Positions 1 to 10,829 of a DNA stretch of 64,000 bases are shown here, one piece after another. Made by a program: the position numbers and the translations under genes. Position 1 is the stretch's first letter. The number at the start of each line of letters is the position of its first letter. Below the pieces are notes generated by a model. The model saw nothing but the letters and a program-made list of their open reading frames with translations. It did not search any database and was not told the DNA's origin. The DNA lies in the NCBI RefSeq assembly GCF_020360975.1, contig NW_025408667.1, positions 3,410,001-3,474,000 on the forward strand, read 5' to 3'. The stretch is from Hirsutella rhossiliensis. Lineage: Eukaryota > Ascomycota > Sordariomycetes > Hypocreales > Ophiocordycipitaceae.

Positions 1-1080
1 AGATATAGTAGGTATATTATTAACCTTACCGTTAAGGTATTCCTATTTTAGGAGCTTAAAAACAAAGAGGGGTAGTAGAATAACGATTAAGACCTTAGTA
101 GTATATTATATACTAGAGATATATTTCGAACTCTCGGGCCGCTTAGACGGCTTTATAACGTTATTATCTATATCCGCGGATTACTAGCTTATAAAATAGA
201 ATAGTTAGTATAAGATACTATGCGTTATAATTAAAAAGGCCTTAGCGATCGATTCCTACTCTAAGTAGTACTTTAAGGATCTCGAAAACGACTATCTATT
301 ACCGTAAGATTAGGAATAGTTACGTATTATACTAGACTTTCTTAAGCCTTTTTACCGGGCTATTAAAGTAATAAAGGGGGACTCTATAACGATCGATCGT
401 GTCCTTTTTATAATAGATATTCTTATATAGTATTTTAAGATAAGTCTTAATAAGTATAGATCTAACCGTTTCTTTTCTCCGCGTATCTTAAGAAGCTAGC
501 ACGCCTTCGATAAGTACTACTTAAAGACTAAGGATTTACCTTACTATATAGCAGCGATAATTTTTTATCCCTCGCGCTAGATAGGATACCTAAAATATAA
601 TTAGGATAAAAAGTAGGTGCGACCTACTATATAGGCTATAAAATAGCTTTAGAATAGCTTTAAGGCTTAGGACTATATTAGCTACTCGGTTTCGCTTAAA
701 GAATCTATATATATAATTATAGATAATCTAGAAGTATTTAATCTTATTACTAAGAAGCTAAGTAATTTTCCGCGGCTATAAAGTAAGGATAAATATAAAG
801 AGTATATTAATAAGCTAGCTATTTAAATTAATATACTAGCTCTCTAATAGTAGCTAGATATATAGCAGCGTAAGCGTTAGCCGAAGCTATCGTAGCTTAC
901 TATTAATATATTATCGATTCCTACGATATAGATAAGTACGGAGGCAGAGAGAGTATTTTCTAGAGCGCGGCGGATAATATTATAGGAAAGGATAAAATTA
1001 GGAGAAGAAACTATTAAGATAGTAGAATGCTTAAAGTATTAAAAGAAAAATAAAGCGACGGAAAGTATTAGGTAGTTTAA
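1..1080 (+). pseudogene. hAT transposase, C-terminal part, RIP-degraded, cut by window edge
   Basis: Reading the plus strand and treating TAA/TAG as mutated Gln/Trp codons gives a hAT-family transposase tail. The clearest part is the C-terminal dimerisation block at about 903-1035, with the motif EAERVFSRARR at 941-973 followed by ERIKLGEETIKIVECLK-like sequence. This block normally ends hAT transposases, so only the 3' half of the gene lies in the window and its start is left of position 1. The transposase would have cut and pasted the element as a dimer. CpA and TpG are almost absent, no ATG-initiated frame survives, and many stops interrupt it. It differs in sequence from the hAT-2/hAT-3 family further right. 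Family assignment is firm; the element's ends are not defined. Confidence 0.75.
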
Positions 1081-1189
1081 CTTAAGGCCGAAAAGGTAAA
1101 AATCGAGCATAGATCTAGAAAAACAATACGATTGCTTAATTCGGTCACGAAGTTCTTAGGTTCTCTAGTAGATAATAGACCGTGCACTT

Positions 1190-1250
1190 CGATATCGACG
1201 ATATCGACGATATCGCTAATCGATATCGATATCGTATCGATCGTATCGAT
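1190..1250. repeat. GATATCG-type simple repeat
   Basis: Short tandem and palindromic runs of CGATATCGA and related units, for example ATATCGACG repeated from 1191. It sits about 110 bases downstream of the hAT coding end and may be subterminal sequence of that element. It contains no CpA or TpG, so it could be a RIP product or simply resistant to RIP. Confidence 0.6.
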
Positions 1251-2037
1251 GACCACCCTGTCCACACGTTTCTGACGCTATGTCTCGGAGGTCTGCCATA
1301 GCTGGCACGTGACATGCTTCTTGAATGAACTTAGGCCAGCCTCTTTCACGAATTCATCAAACACAATATCATATTTAGCGGCACATGGCATATAACCTGC
1401 CAGGAGCAAAGGTACCACACCTTCGGCGCCACCCGTTCAAGACGTAATAATAGCGGAAGCAAGATCGACTTAAGTCGTCTAGAGCGTTGCCTGGCCGCTA
1501 AGATGTATAAGATCATGAAAATAAGGCGCATTTTATAGTTAGTCGTGTCAAGATGAAGACGAAGAGAAAGAAGGACAGATTACGAAGACTGTTAATCATC
1601 GACCGTTTATCCGTATCTTTAGAGTGGTCTCTTCCGCAGGGGCACGGATAACAGGGAAGACAAAGTCGAGGTTCCCAACAACTGAGATTCAAGAAGACCA
1701 AGACAAACTTAGAGATTCTAAATTCGTGTATGTCTCTACCAGCTCGTTATATTAAGAGTGTATTCGTCTAGAAGGTCGTTGAAGACTTTGCTTATAGGAA
1801 CTAAGTTAGGAGGGAGCTACTCTAAGATCACGATCGCTATGTAGTACTGCGTACAAAATGCCGCCAGATTATTGGGCCGCGCACCATGTTCTTCTATAGA
1901 TACGCAGTACGTTGTAGGTTTATGTAAAACATTTAAAAGGGCAATCGTGCTCTTTTTGCCAGTATAGGTAATTAGTGACGAAAGATAGTATCTAATCAGC
2001 ACCGAATTAAGATAGTTATAATAAGACACTGAGGTCT
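1251..2037. other. Gene-poor stretch between hAT remnant and minisatellite
   Basis: From about 1251 the base composition changes: CpA and TpG reappear, so this is no longer saturated by RIP. Only short open frames on the minus strand (1346-1531, 1513-1701, 1817-2029) exist, none with a recognisable motif, and they look like chance frames. I see no RNA gene or repeat here. Confidence 0.4.
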
Positions 2038-2139
2038 ATGCGTGTGTCTTACTGTCTATGCTATGTAGGCAATTTGTGCTCAATAGAAAGTAAGAGGTAT
2101 AGATCGGCGAGCTTAGAAGTTGTCGAGTCTCAATTGACG

Positions 2140-2280
2140 AGGTTTAAAACGGCTAGGTTTAGTGTGGCAAGGTTTAAAACGGCTAGGTTTAGTGTGGCAA
2201 GGTTTAGTGTGGCAAGGCTTAGTGTGGCAAGGTTTAGCGTGGCAAGGTTTAGCGTGGCAAGGTTTAGCGTGGTAAGGTTT
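2140..2280 (+). repeat. 15-bp minisatellite, nine units plus a partial one
   Basis: Nine consecutive 15-base units and a six-base partial unit. The common unit is AGGTTTAGTGTGGCA; two units read AGGTTTAAAACGGCT, and the last three full units carry AGCGTGGC or AGCGTGGT. The period is a multiple of three, so the plus-strand frame 2038-2328 (96 codons from an ATG) translates it as repeats of Arg-Phe-Ser-Val-Ala and Arg-Phe-Lys-Thr-Ala. Whether this frame is a real gene is doubtful: nothing outside the repeat looks conserved and codon choice simply follows the DNA repeat. The array is not RIP-mutated (TGTGG and GGCA are intact), probably because the unit is far below the usual RIP length threshold. 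Confidence 0.9.
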
Positions 2281-2591
2281 AATATCCCATTATTTGATAT
2301 GCCAGGGTTTGTAGCAGGTCACCACTAACTGGATCAAACTGGTGCACTAGCGCTAATTCCAACAATCATCTACGCTGAGCACTAGCAGGGGCCCGCCCTT
2401 CATTTTCATCACCCTCCTTCTGTCGCGAAGAACGTCTCTCGGTTGAGTCAGCCAGGTCACCCATGGGTAGCTAGGCCAACAAGGGAGCTGACAATCGGGT
2501 ATCGATACAGTAGAGGAACATTGCCATAATCGGGATACGCGGGAATTGGCCCTGATTCAGGGCCACCACGGGTCCTAGAGACGTATCTGTC

Positions 2592-2600
2592 GTATAAATA
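2592..2600 (+). promoter_or_regulatory. Possible TATA box ahead of small ORF
   Basis: The sequence GTATAAATA lies about 33-40 bases upstream of the ATG at 2633, in non-RIPped DNA. A TGAGTCA motif (the Gcn4/AP-1 core) lies further upstream, near 2454. The spacing suits a short-leader fungal promoter, but both motifs occur often by chance. Confidence 0.25.
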
Positions 2601-2632
2601 CCCCCTCTATGTCACACAGATAGATAGAAAAC

Positions 2633-2806
2633 ATGCATCATCGTTTGAACTCAATTGTGCCTGCCCTTATCCTTCCCGCCCGCGCTCTCAGCTTGCTGAG
2701 AGTTATGAGCCCGGTTTGCGGTGCTCTTTATCCTTCGCATTCCTCTACTAACTGTGAGGCTATCACGAATCTCAACGCACCATATATCCTTCACCCTTGG
2801 GGTTGA
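2633..2806 (+). CDS. Hypothetical 57-residue peptide, possible first exon
   Basis: ATG to TGA, 57 codons, just downstream of the TATA-like motif. The N-terminal third is hydrophobic (MHHRLNSIVPALILPARALS), which could act as a weak signal sequence, and there are two cysteines later (near residues 29 and 41). The start was chosen because it is the first ATG after the TATA-like motif. A GTGAGG that could be a 5' splice site lies near the second cysteine, so this might be the first exon of a longer gene. There is no recognisable family. It may equally be a chance frame. Confidence 0.2.
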   Translation: MHHRLNSIVPALILPARALSLLRVMSPVCGALYPSHSSTNCEAITNLNAPYILHPWG

Positions 2807-3236
2807 CGCGAGGAAGAGAGCAAAATTCAGGGGCAACACCCATAACTACGCAAAGTCAACGTGGCGCGTGCATCCCTCGTAGGAAGAGGAGCTATGGGCG
2901 TTGACAAGGAAAGGGGGGATAACGGGCTAAGAATCCTCCAGAACTCTAGGTCCTCGCATTGGGGTGAATACTTCGCATAGGTGCATCCCGAGGTCTTTGC
3001 AATTAAGCAGTATATACAGCCTTAAATCCTAGCCAATCGCAGAACGCTCTGTCTTTTTAACGCGCTTAAACTCAATGCACGTGAGCCTGCACATGCCTTA
3101 ACCCATAAGGCATCACGTGAAAATGCCGTCTCGCCTCGTGACAAGCAAGGACAGTACATAACATTTATTGATACTATATGTCGTGCAAGAACGCTGGGAC
3201 CAGCCCAGTCAAAAATCCGCGGAGGTGGCCGACTAC

Positions 3237-3749
3237 CTATCTTTTCAGCCGGCACAGGCTCCAACGGCCGCAAATCGCCCCACCACATTCAGCCATCTTT
3301 GGCTTCCAGCATGCCAGCGCACCCAGCGACAGATACATGAGGCTTTCCGCCAAATGTCGCGAAGACCATTGCGCCACGCAGGCAAAAGTGGAACGCGCTC
3401 CGACAAGTGCGCTGCAATTAACACATATCTGATGTCTGTCTTTCTTCCCGACACATAACCAGGGACAATAATGAAGCCGCTTTTGGATGCATTGCAAAGA
3501 TCTATCGGACACGGATGCGATTGTGAAAGGCTGAACTCGGCGCAAAATCGCGAGTTGCAGCGTATTCGATTTGATGTAGGAGAGGTCCCTAGGGGGTTGA
3601 CAGCCTGCCGCACGGTAGTGCGAAGTTTCTCGCCCCGCCAACTGGGCTGTGGCTTACGTAGTGCGCTTAAATATAACCGAAATTTGCCCTATAGCAATAA
3701 GCGCGAGCGCCAATGCACCAATCAGGGGAATTCGTGCGCTAGGGGTCAT
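3237..3749 (-). CDS. Candidate two-exon gene: hydrophobic N-terminus plus cysteine-rich tail
   Basis: Inferred gene model on the minus strand. The ATG at 3749-3747 has an A at -3 and opens a short exon (3749-3658) encoding a strongly hydrophobic N-terminus (MTPSARIPLIGALALALIAI), like a signal peptide or signal anchor. The exon ends at a good fungal donor, GTAAGC (3657-3652). An acceptor CTAG at 3592-3589 gives a 69-base intron and joins in frame to an open frame running to TAG at 3239-3237, for 147 residues in total. The second exon has ten cysteines in about 117 residues, a composition seen in small secreted proteins of plant-associated fungi. No family is recognised. A different frame of the same strand is also open for about 120 codons, so chance openness cannot be excluded. 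Confidence 0.2.
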
Positions 3750-4194
3750 GGTTAGCCGCTTCTTAACCGGCTCAACATCACAGAGACACTTACTTGCATA
3801 ACCTAATATGCCATTTAAGGTGACAACGGTGCGGTGAGGCCTTTGAGCCAAATACGTGGTCGTCGCTCCATCAATCTAACGTACTACTCCGCTACTCATC
3901 CTTTAAAGCTCGAATTTTTGGTTAGGTGTTCGAACCTTTCACGCAGTCAACTCACCGATCTGCTGCAGACCTTGCAGTGTCAAGACGGCCGCAGAAATTC
4001 CACCATTAATAGCCAGGGTTCAGCGGTGAGATGATCGCAATATATGCATTCAGTGCCCTTGGTATGGCGGGCTACATCATCACGGCTTCGGCTACGAGAT
4101 CGATAAGCAGAACGTTCGGCTCGTCGCCGGCGAAGCTCTCGCATCTAACGATGGCGCAGCGCTCCTAACCATCTTTTTCACGGGCCATAGATCC

Positions 4195-5216
4195 TTGTCT
4201 AAAGCAGGCACGGTAGGCTCAGGGTTTCTACCGCAGCGGTACTACAGTACCATTGCCGAAGAACACGACGCTGCGAAGCAATTATCCCTGCTTCAAGCAC
4301 GAGTCGCTCCTACGGACTGGGCACTCGAGAGGGAAGTTCTTCAGCGTTTTCGTTCGACTCTCCAATCGCCTGACCGGACCAAGATCGAAGCTTGGATCAC
4401 CCAATGGCAGAAAGTCCTCACTGAGGCAAGACAACTAGGACTTCCTAATATTTAGGACCTACGACCTACCTAAGACTTCCTATAATCTGTTTCGTCTATT
4501 AACGCTCTATTTACGGACCACTAGATTAATAAGATAGAATTAAGGCTGCCTTCGGAAAGCCCTATTAGCAACTAGACTTCCTAAACGGCATTAAGATTAG
4601 TGAGATCTTCGAGCGAGCTTACTACATTAAAACTACTAACGTAAAGGGAGCATTTAGAGCCTCCTTCTAAGCAAGGGAGAAAGGGAAGGAAAAGATAAAA
4701 ATAAGGGCTTATTAAGAGCTAAGCGAAACGAATAAGGTATCCCTAAATGCGTCTATAGAAGATTTTATCGCTACTCCGACTACTTTTACCTTATTAAGAC
4801 ACGGCGACCTAACGGATAGACTCCTAATTAGAAGGTTTAGAAGAAAATTAACGAAGCCTTAAGTTTAAATTCGTGGTTACGACTAAGATCGAATCTATCT
4901 AGAAAGGCAACTAGCAAGAAAAACCATAACTATTAGAGGACATAAATACTTCTCTCGTTAAAGGTAGTGCTTTTTCTAGCGTTCCCGTAATAGTTATAGA
5001 GCATCTATTAGTTCCTAGACCATCCACGAGTTTCTATATAGGAAAGGCTATCTACCCTCTACGGGACTCCTTTATCCTCGACTCTAGATCTAACACGTAT
5101 ATCTATAATAACAGATTACGCTTTCTTAACTATACCGCACTTATAGAGCTAGAAGAGCTATTTATAGGCGATAGTCGACTTTAAATTATTAGCTACGGCA
5201 TAGTCCGTATAAGACT
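4195..5216 (+). pseudogene. Copia-A gag and protease start
   Basis: An open frame at 4195-4455 (from a TTG; no convincing ATG) reads like copia gag, with VAPTDWALEREVLQRFRSTL and then a QWQKVLTEARQLGLPN segment. The frame continues past the first TAG at 4453 as a degraded gag with a FYLIKTRRPNG stretch near the expected zinc-knuckle position. It reaches a protease in which the catalytic Asp-Ser-Gly has become Asp-Ser-Arg (FILDSRSNT, about 5071-5097; TGGA to TAGA, a RIP-type change). The gene stops at 5216/5221, where Gypsy-A is inserted, and resumes at 13030. The gag packages element RNA and the protease would mature the polyprotein. It is non-functional here. Confidence 0.75.
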
Positions 5217-5221
5217 TAAAG
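5217..5221. repeat. Target-site duplication of Gypsy-A, left copy (TAAAG)
   Basis: TAAAG lies immediately before the 5' LTR and is repeated exactly at 13030-13034, after the 3' LTR. Five bases is the usual duplication length for Ty3/gypsy integrases. It proves that one insertion event joined the flanks. Confidence 0.9.
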
Positions 5222-5478
5222 TGTGAGAGCGCTACTAGGAGGTACGGGCTGATAAAGCACTCGGGTACGTAGTACTAATGTGTCGGTAGGGTATCGGTAG
5301 GGAATCGTGCCTACCCCGCTCGTATGTTATAGACTACTCGCTACTCCGACCGAAGAGGAGAAATCCCTCTTCTCGTAAGCTTTAGTCTTACGACGAGGAG
5401 AATACAATATATATAGCGTAGTACCTCTAGCTATCTCTACTACCTAACTAATTATACCGTAATACGTATTCCCTTATA
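5222..5478 (+). repeat. Gypsy-A copy 1, 5' LTR
   Basis: 257 bp, from TGTGAGAGCG to ATTCCCTTATA. It matches the LTRs at 12773-13029 and 61124-61380 over their full length. Differences are mainly C/T at CpA and G/A at TpG (TGTGAGAG here versus TATAAGAG in both others). It retains slightly more CpA/TpG than the 3' LTR. Confidence 0.93.
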
Positions 5479-5639
5479 ATTTCTAAAGCTTCCCTTTTTA
5501 GTTACCTAGTAGAGATAGCTACTTAGAGAAGACTATATAACGCTCCTATAGCGCGACGTAGTAGTTAACTAGTCGAGGCCTCTTCGTTACGTATATTAAG
5601 TATCTACTTAGGAGACAAAGAATAGGAAGATATATCCTT

Positions 5640-6790
5640 AGAATAGACCCCTACTACGGACGGCGTTATAACTATATCGAAGATATCGCTACCTATAGGC
5701 GTAAGATAACCGTCTTATAAGGAAAAGCTTACGGCCCTATAAGCGCGCGTTAAGGAGCTAGAGGAGACGAAACGCCTATAAGATCGCGTTATATAATTAG
5801 AGGAGGAAATTGCTAAACGCGCTAGTGCTATCGCTATCTATTCGGGGAAGCGTCGACGGTCCTACTCCCCTAAATCGGACGGTAGTCGCGGTAGCGAGGT
5901 TAAGATTAAAAACATCGCTTAATTATCCTAACCTACTAATGCACGGAAACGTCTAGACTAGACTTACGATCTAAAGGATGCCTTTAGGGCAGCGCTTAGA
6001 CGCTTTCGTCGCGATAAAACAAAGATCCTCTACGCGGTAGATTATATATATAGCGACTATAAAGCGAGATAGCGCCGATACCTTAAAGAATAGACGCCGA
6101 TTAACCGAACTAAATATAGTATAGATTAGGTATACTTTAAGGAATAGATATTTATCTTAATTAAGGATACTATAAATAGGGAGATACTATTAGCGATATA
6201 ATTAGAGGAGGCTCGCTAACGAGAAGGCTAGTCCCCCTTAGAGTTTAGCTTATACCTTAACTCCTTAGAGAGGCATTTCGAACGCCTATCGGAAAAGGCG
6301 CGTGCTCTTACGTTTTTCGCTAAGCTAGAGCTATAACTTCGGGACTAAATTAACCTCTATTTAATACCTATCTATACCTACTAACGGGAAGAGCTTATAT
6401 AAGTCGCCTAACGATATTAAGATACTACTACTAATAAGAGGCGACGTACTAATACTACTTCTACCCTTAGAGGAACCGGGAATAGAAGTAGTGCTATACC
6501 CCGAGGCGGTATATATAGGGGAAGGAATTAGAGAGGCCGATAAGCTAGGCTAAATCGTTAAGGAAATACTACTAATTCGACTAATAATTAGTAAGCTAGC
6601 GATATACTTACTAGGGGCTAAACTAAGGGACGTTATTAAGGAAGAGGATCTTCTACTCGATCGGGAATTATATATTTCTAATATAATAAGCCGGGATACC
6701 TATCTATAGAATATACTAATTCTCTAAAGGTAGAAACCCTAGTAAAGACTCTTAGACTCGATACTATAAAATAAAGAAAAGGCAAGATAT
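5640..6790 (+). pseudogene. Gypsy-A copy 1 gag with zinc knuckle
   Basis: With TAA/TAG read as Gln/Trp, the plus strand gives a charged, coiled-coil-like N-terminus (about 5700-5900). A capsid-like region follows (about 5960-6420, with NREILLAI and EFSLYLNSLERHFERLSEK). Then comes a Gly/Arg-rich nucleocapsid with a CCHC-type knuckle at about 6669-6710 (YFQYNKPGYLSIEY, where the Tyr residues stand for original Cys/His changed by RIP). Gag would form the particle and bind RNA. Many stops make it inactive. The start is uncertain because ATG codons have been erased. Confidence 0.75.
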
Positions 6791-6799
6791 CGGGGTAAA

Positions 6800-9700
6800 C
6801 GCCTCTCCCCTAGTAAACTTAATACCTATAGGATAGTTACTTAAAACTCCTATAACGATATTAAGGCGAAACCTTACTAAAGTCCCTATATACTTAGATA
6901 CTTACGGTACCGTTAACCTTATAGACGTATACTTTACCTAATAGTAGGGATTGCTATAAGTAGCGCTATTATACCCTAAGTTATTAGGGCTAAATAATAG
7001 TAAGGTAAAGGAGTATAGAGTATAGTTAGTGCCGCTTTAAATAATAGATATAAGGGGCACCGAAAAGATAATTACTTATTTCTATATTAGTACCGATAAG
7101 TTAACGCTAAACGATTAAGTACTAATCCTTTTATTAGTTACTACCTTAGAGGATAAACGTATCTATATTATCCTATAGAAACGATAGTAGTAGTTTAAGT
7201 ATTAACTAGGCAGCGAAACCCTATAAAATCCTTATAAATTCCTTCGGGAATATAGGAACGAAGTAAGGGTATATATAATAGCGCTTAATCCTAAGCTAAT
7301 CCCGCTACTAGATAAAGATAAAGATAAAGGGATTCTATAGGAAGAATAGGCCGAAATCCTACTAACTCTCTACTAGTTTAAAGATACCTTCTCGGCTAAT
7401 AAATCCGATTTATTACTAGCTAGAAAGGGAACGGATTACTTAATTAATTTAATCCTTAATATAGAACCTCCTTATAGACCGATTTACCCTCTATTATAAA
7501 GGGAACTCTAAGTATTACGCGACTAGATCTAAGACGCGATAAAAAGGAAAATAATCTAGGAGTTAAAGAGCCTAGCTAGGGCGCCTATCCTTTTCGTTCT
7601 AAAAAAGGATAGCACCTTATAGCTATATATAGACTACCGAGGACTTAACTAGGTTACGTAAAAGAATCGGTACCCTTTACCCCTTATTTCGGAGATTATT
7701 AACTACTATTAAGGAGCTAAGTATTTTTCTAAGATTAATATATAGAATATATATTAACGTATTCGAATTTAGGAAGGAGATAAATAAAAGACCGCTTTCC
7801 GAACGCGTTATAGATATTTTAAATACCTAGTAATGCCCTTTAGACTTACTAACGCACTAGCTACGTTTTAGAGCTATATCTATTAGGCGCTTAACGGGCT
7901 CGTAGATATAATCTACGTAGTCTACCTTAACGATATCCTTATATACTCTAAAATAAAAGAAGAATATACTAAATACTTAGGATAAGTAATAGAAAGGCTA
8001 AGGGCTATAGAGCTCTATATAAAACCATCGAAGTATATCTTCTATTAATAGTTAGTCGAGTTCCTTAGGTTTATATTATCTATCGATAAGGTATCGATAG
8101 ACCCTCGACGGGTAAAGGTAATAGCCTAATAGCCTAAACCTATAACCTACTATAATATTTAGGTTTTCCTTAGGTTCTATAATTTTTACCGATAATTTAT
8201 ATATAGGTACTTAGGAGTTATAGCGCCCTTAACGGTATTACTAAAGGGGAGTAAGAATAAGAAGAAGCTAGGGAGTATAGAGCTAAACCTTACTAAAAGG
8301 GCAGCGTTTTAAGCTCTTAAGGATGCTTTTTAAGGAGCCCTATTCCTCCGATATTACGATCCGGAAAGACGTATTTATATCGAAATAGATATATCGCAAT
8401 TCGCGATAGTAGGGATTATCTCTTAACCCGATAATAAAGGGCGTTACTATCTAATCGTATTTTAGTTAAGGAAGTTTACTAGAGCCGAACTTAATTATAG
8501 TATTCTAGACTAAGAACTCTTCGCTATCGTTAAGTTATTTAAATACTAGCGATATTACGTTAAAGGGGCAGCGTATAAAGTAAAGGTATTATCGGACTAC
8601 TATAACCTTTAGACGTTTATATACTAGACCTCCCTAAATAGGAGGTAAGTAAGATAGTATATATATTTAGTACTATTTGACTTTACGATTAAGCATCGTA
8701 TAGGTAAATCTAACCCGGCGGACGCGCTATCGAGAATGCCTAGATACGAGGGTAAGAAGCCCCTATCTATAGAACTATTACTAGAGCTATAAGCAAAGCT
8801 AGCTACTATTAATACTATATCCGTATAGAGAAATAATAAGGCGTTTTTATAGGTAAAGAGATACTTAACCTTAAGTTAATATAAGCGTAGTAAAGTGCCT
8901 TTATATAAGGAAAATATATAAGCTTATCTATAGCGAAACTATAATAATTCGGGCGCGAGACCTAAACGATTAGCCGATTAGGCTAAAGAGAGAGCTAGTT
9001 ATAAATAGTTACTTTTAAGAAAGACCGCTAAAAAAGCGGCCTACTATATAAAGGTTTATATAGTAGAAGTTCTAGAACCGTTACTAGAGTTACTAAAACG
9101 CACTTAGTCGGTTAATATAGCGATTAGTAGGCTAAAGGAGACTAAAGACTTCTTAAAAGGGAAGGGTTTCTAGTTAGTGCGCCTAGATAGACTACTACTA
9201 TAGAAGGGTCGTATCGTAGTGCCTCTAGAGGTAGCCTTACGGTAAGAGCTAATATAGCTCTTTTATAACGATCCGTTAGTAAGATACTTTAGCTCCCGAT
9301 ATACTAGCGAACTACTAGCGAGGAACTTCTACTAGGATAGAATAACGAAAGATATAAATAAATACGTTTAGTTATACCTAGTATATTAAGGTATAGTATC
9401 TAAGAGGCATCGCCCCTATAGTACTATATAATCGTTACTATATCCTATATAACCGTAGGAAGAATTATTAATAGACTTTACTATAGGTCTGCCTAAAGTA
9501 TAGTATAATAGACGAGACGTTAATACGATCTTAGTAATTATAGACCGATATACTAAGTATTGCCTCTTCTTTCTTATCTTTAAGATAATAATAGCCCTAA
9601 AGCTAGTAGAATTATTCTATTACTAAATTAAATTAGTATATAGACCTCCGAAAGGCATTATCTTAGATAGAGGGTCCTTATTTATAAGTAAGTTCTAGTT

Positions 9701-10530
9701 AGATCTCTATTTTATCTTATAAGTAAAACGTAGGCTATCGACGGCATTTTACCTATAAACCGACGGGTAAATAGAATAAATAAACTAAGCCGTATAGCAC
9801 TACTTAAGATACTTTATTAACTTAGAATAAACTAACTAAGCGTTACTCCTATATATTACTTAATTTATATATAATAATATAAAGAACGCGATAACCGGGT
9901 TATTACCTAACGAAGCGTTAATAGGTTACTAACTAAACTTCTATATTAATACTAAGGACGATATTATTTAGAGGGGGGTACCTAAAGTAAGAGTAAGAGT
10001 TACTAGGCTATAGGAGCTACGAAAGAGGCTTAAGGAATACTAGGGAAAGGCTATTAAATCGTAAGCGAAATACTACGATTTAAGGCACTAACCGCTTATA
10101 CTAAAAGTAAGAGACCTTATAGTATTATCGATAAAGAACTTACGCCTTAAGGACGAAAAAAGAAAACTCTTACCTAAGTATATTAGACCGTTTTAGGTCC
10201 TATAAGCTATTAGAAAGTAAGTATATTATCTTATACTTCCCGAGAAGTACTTACGCCTCTATAACGTTTTCTATATTAGTCTCTTAGAGCTATAGAAGGA
10301 GCGTAAAGGCACCCGTAAAGATAGCGAAACCTTACCGATACTAGACTTAGAGGATAACGAAGGCGAATAGGAAGTCTAAGAGATTAAAGACCGAAAGAGA
10401 TCTAAGGGCGATACCTTTTTCCTTATTAAATAGAAAGGATAGCTAGCTAAGTATAACTAATAGGTTAAGGCTAAAGATATAGTAAATAGCTAAGACCTTA
10501 TTAAAGAATATACTACTCGCTTAACTAGGA
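6800..10530 (+). pseudogene. Gypsy-A copy 1 pol: protease, RT, RNase H, integrase, chromodomain
   Basis: Protease near 6882-6925 has YLDTYGTVN, where DTG should stand. RT spans about 7430-8150, with YVVYLNDILIYS at 7915-7950 in place of YLDD: the catalytic box is altered by a G-to-A change. RNase H lies at about 8330-8720 (RRIYIEIDISQFAI, ending in ADALSRMPR). Integrase covers about 9240-10010, with catalytic segments IDFTIGLP (about 9474), ILDRGSLFISKF (about 9659) and TDGQIEQINQ (about 9757). A chromodomain follows at about 10365-10510 (EVQEIKDRKRSKGD, then FFLIKQKG). The order is that of chromoviral gypsy elements. Dozens of TAA/TAG codons, all explainable as CAA/CAG/TGG changes, destroy it. 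Confidence 0.9.
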
Positions 10531-10829
10531 AAAAGAGGTATAAGACTAAGTAAGGTAAGGAAACCTACTAGCGTAGGGAGACGCTACTAAATTAGTAACG
10601 AATCCCTACTAAATCGCTACCGACTCGTTAATATATTAGCACGCCTAAACGTCCTATAACTATATATAAAATAGTAAAATAGGAGAATAGGGAAAACTAT
10701 CTATACTACCTAGTAAATATTATTAAGGAAAATAAAACTAAACTATAACTCTACTAAGGCCCTAACGATAAAGGAGAGAAGGATAGTCGTAGCTAAATAA
10801 AAGAAAGATAAGACCTATCTATTACTTCT

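Larger units (their letters stand above)
2331..4190. other. Non-RIPped, apparently single-copy island
   Basis: About 1.9 kb with normal CpA/TpG frequency, unlike the flanking transposons. RIP acts on duplicated DNA, so this is probably unique sequence or a recent arrival. It holds two weak gene candidates, described separately. Several overlapping open frames in 3168-3755 on both strands compete with one another and cannot all be real. No tRNA, rRNA or transposon motif was seen. Confidence 0.5.

Noticed and set aside
2600..2622. TGTCACACAGA near 2610 as the missing Copia-A 5' LTR
   Set aside because: Only 11 bases match the 3' LTR start at 16750; the following sequence is unrelated.
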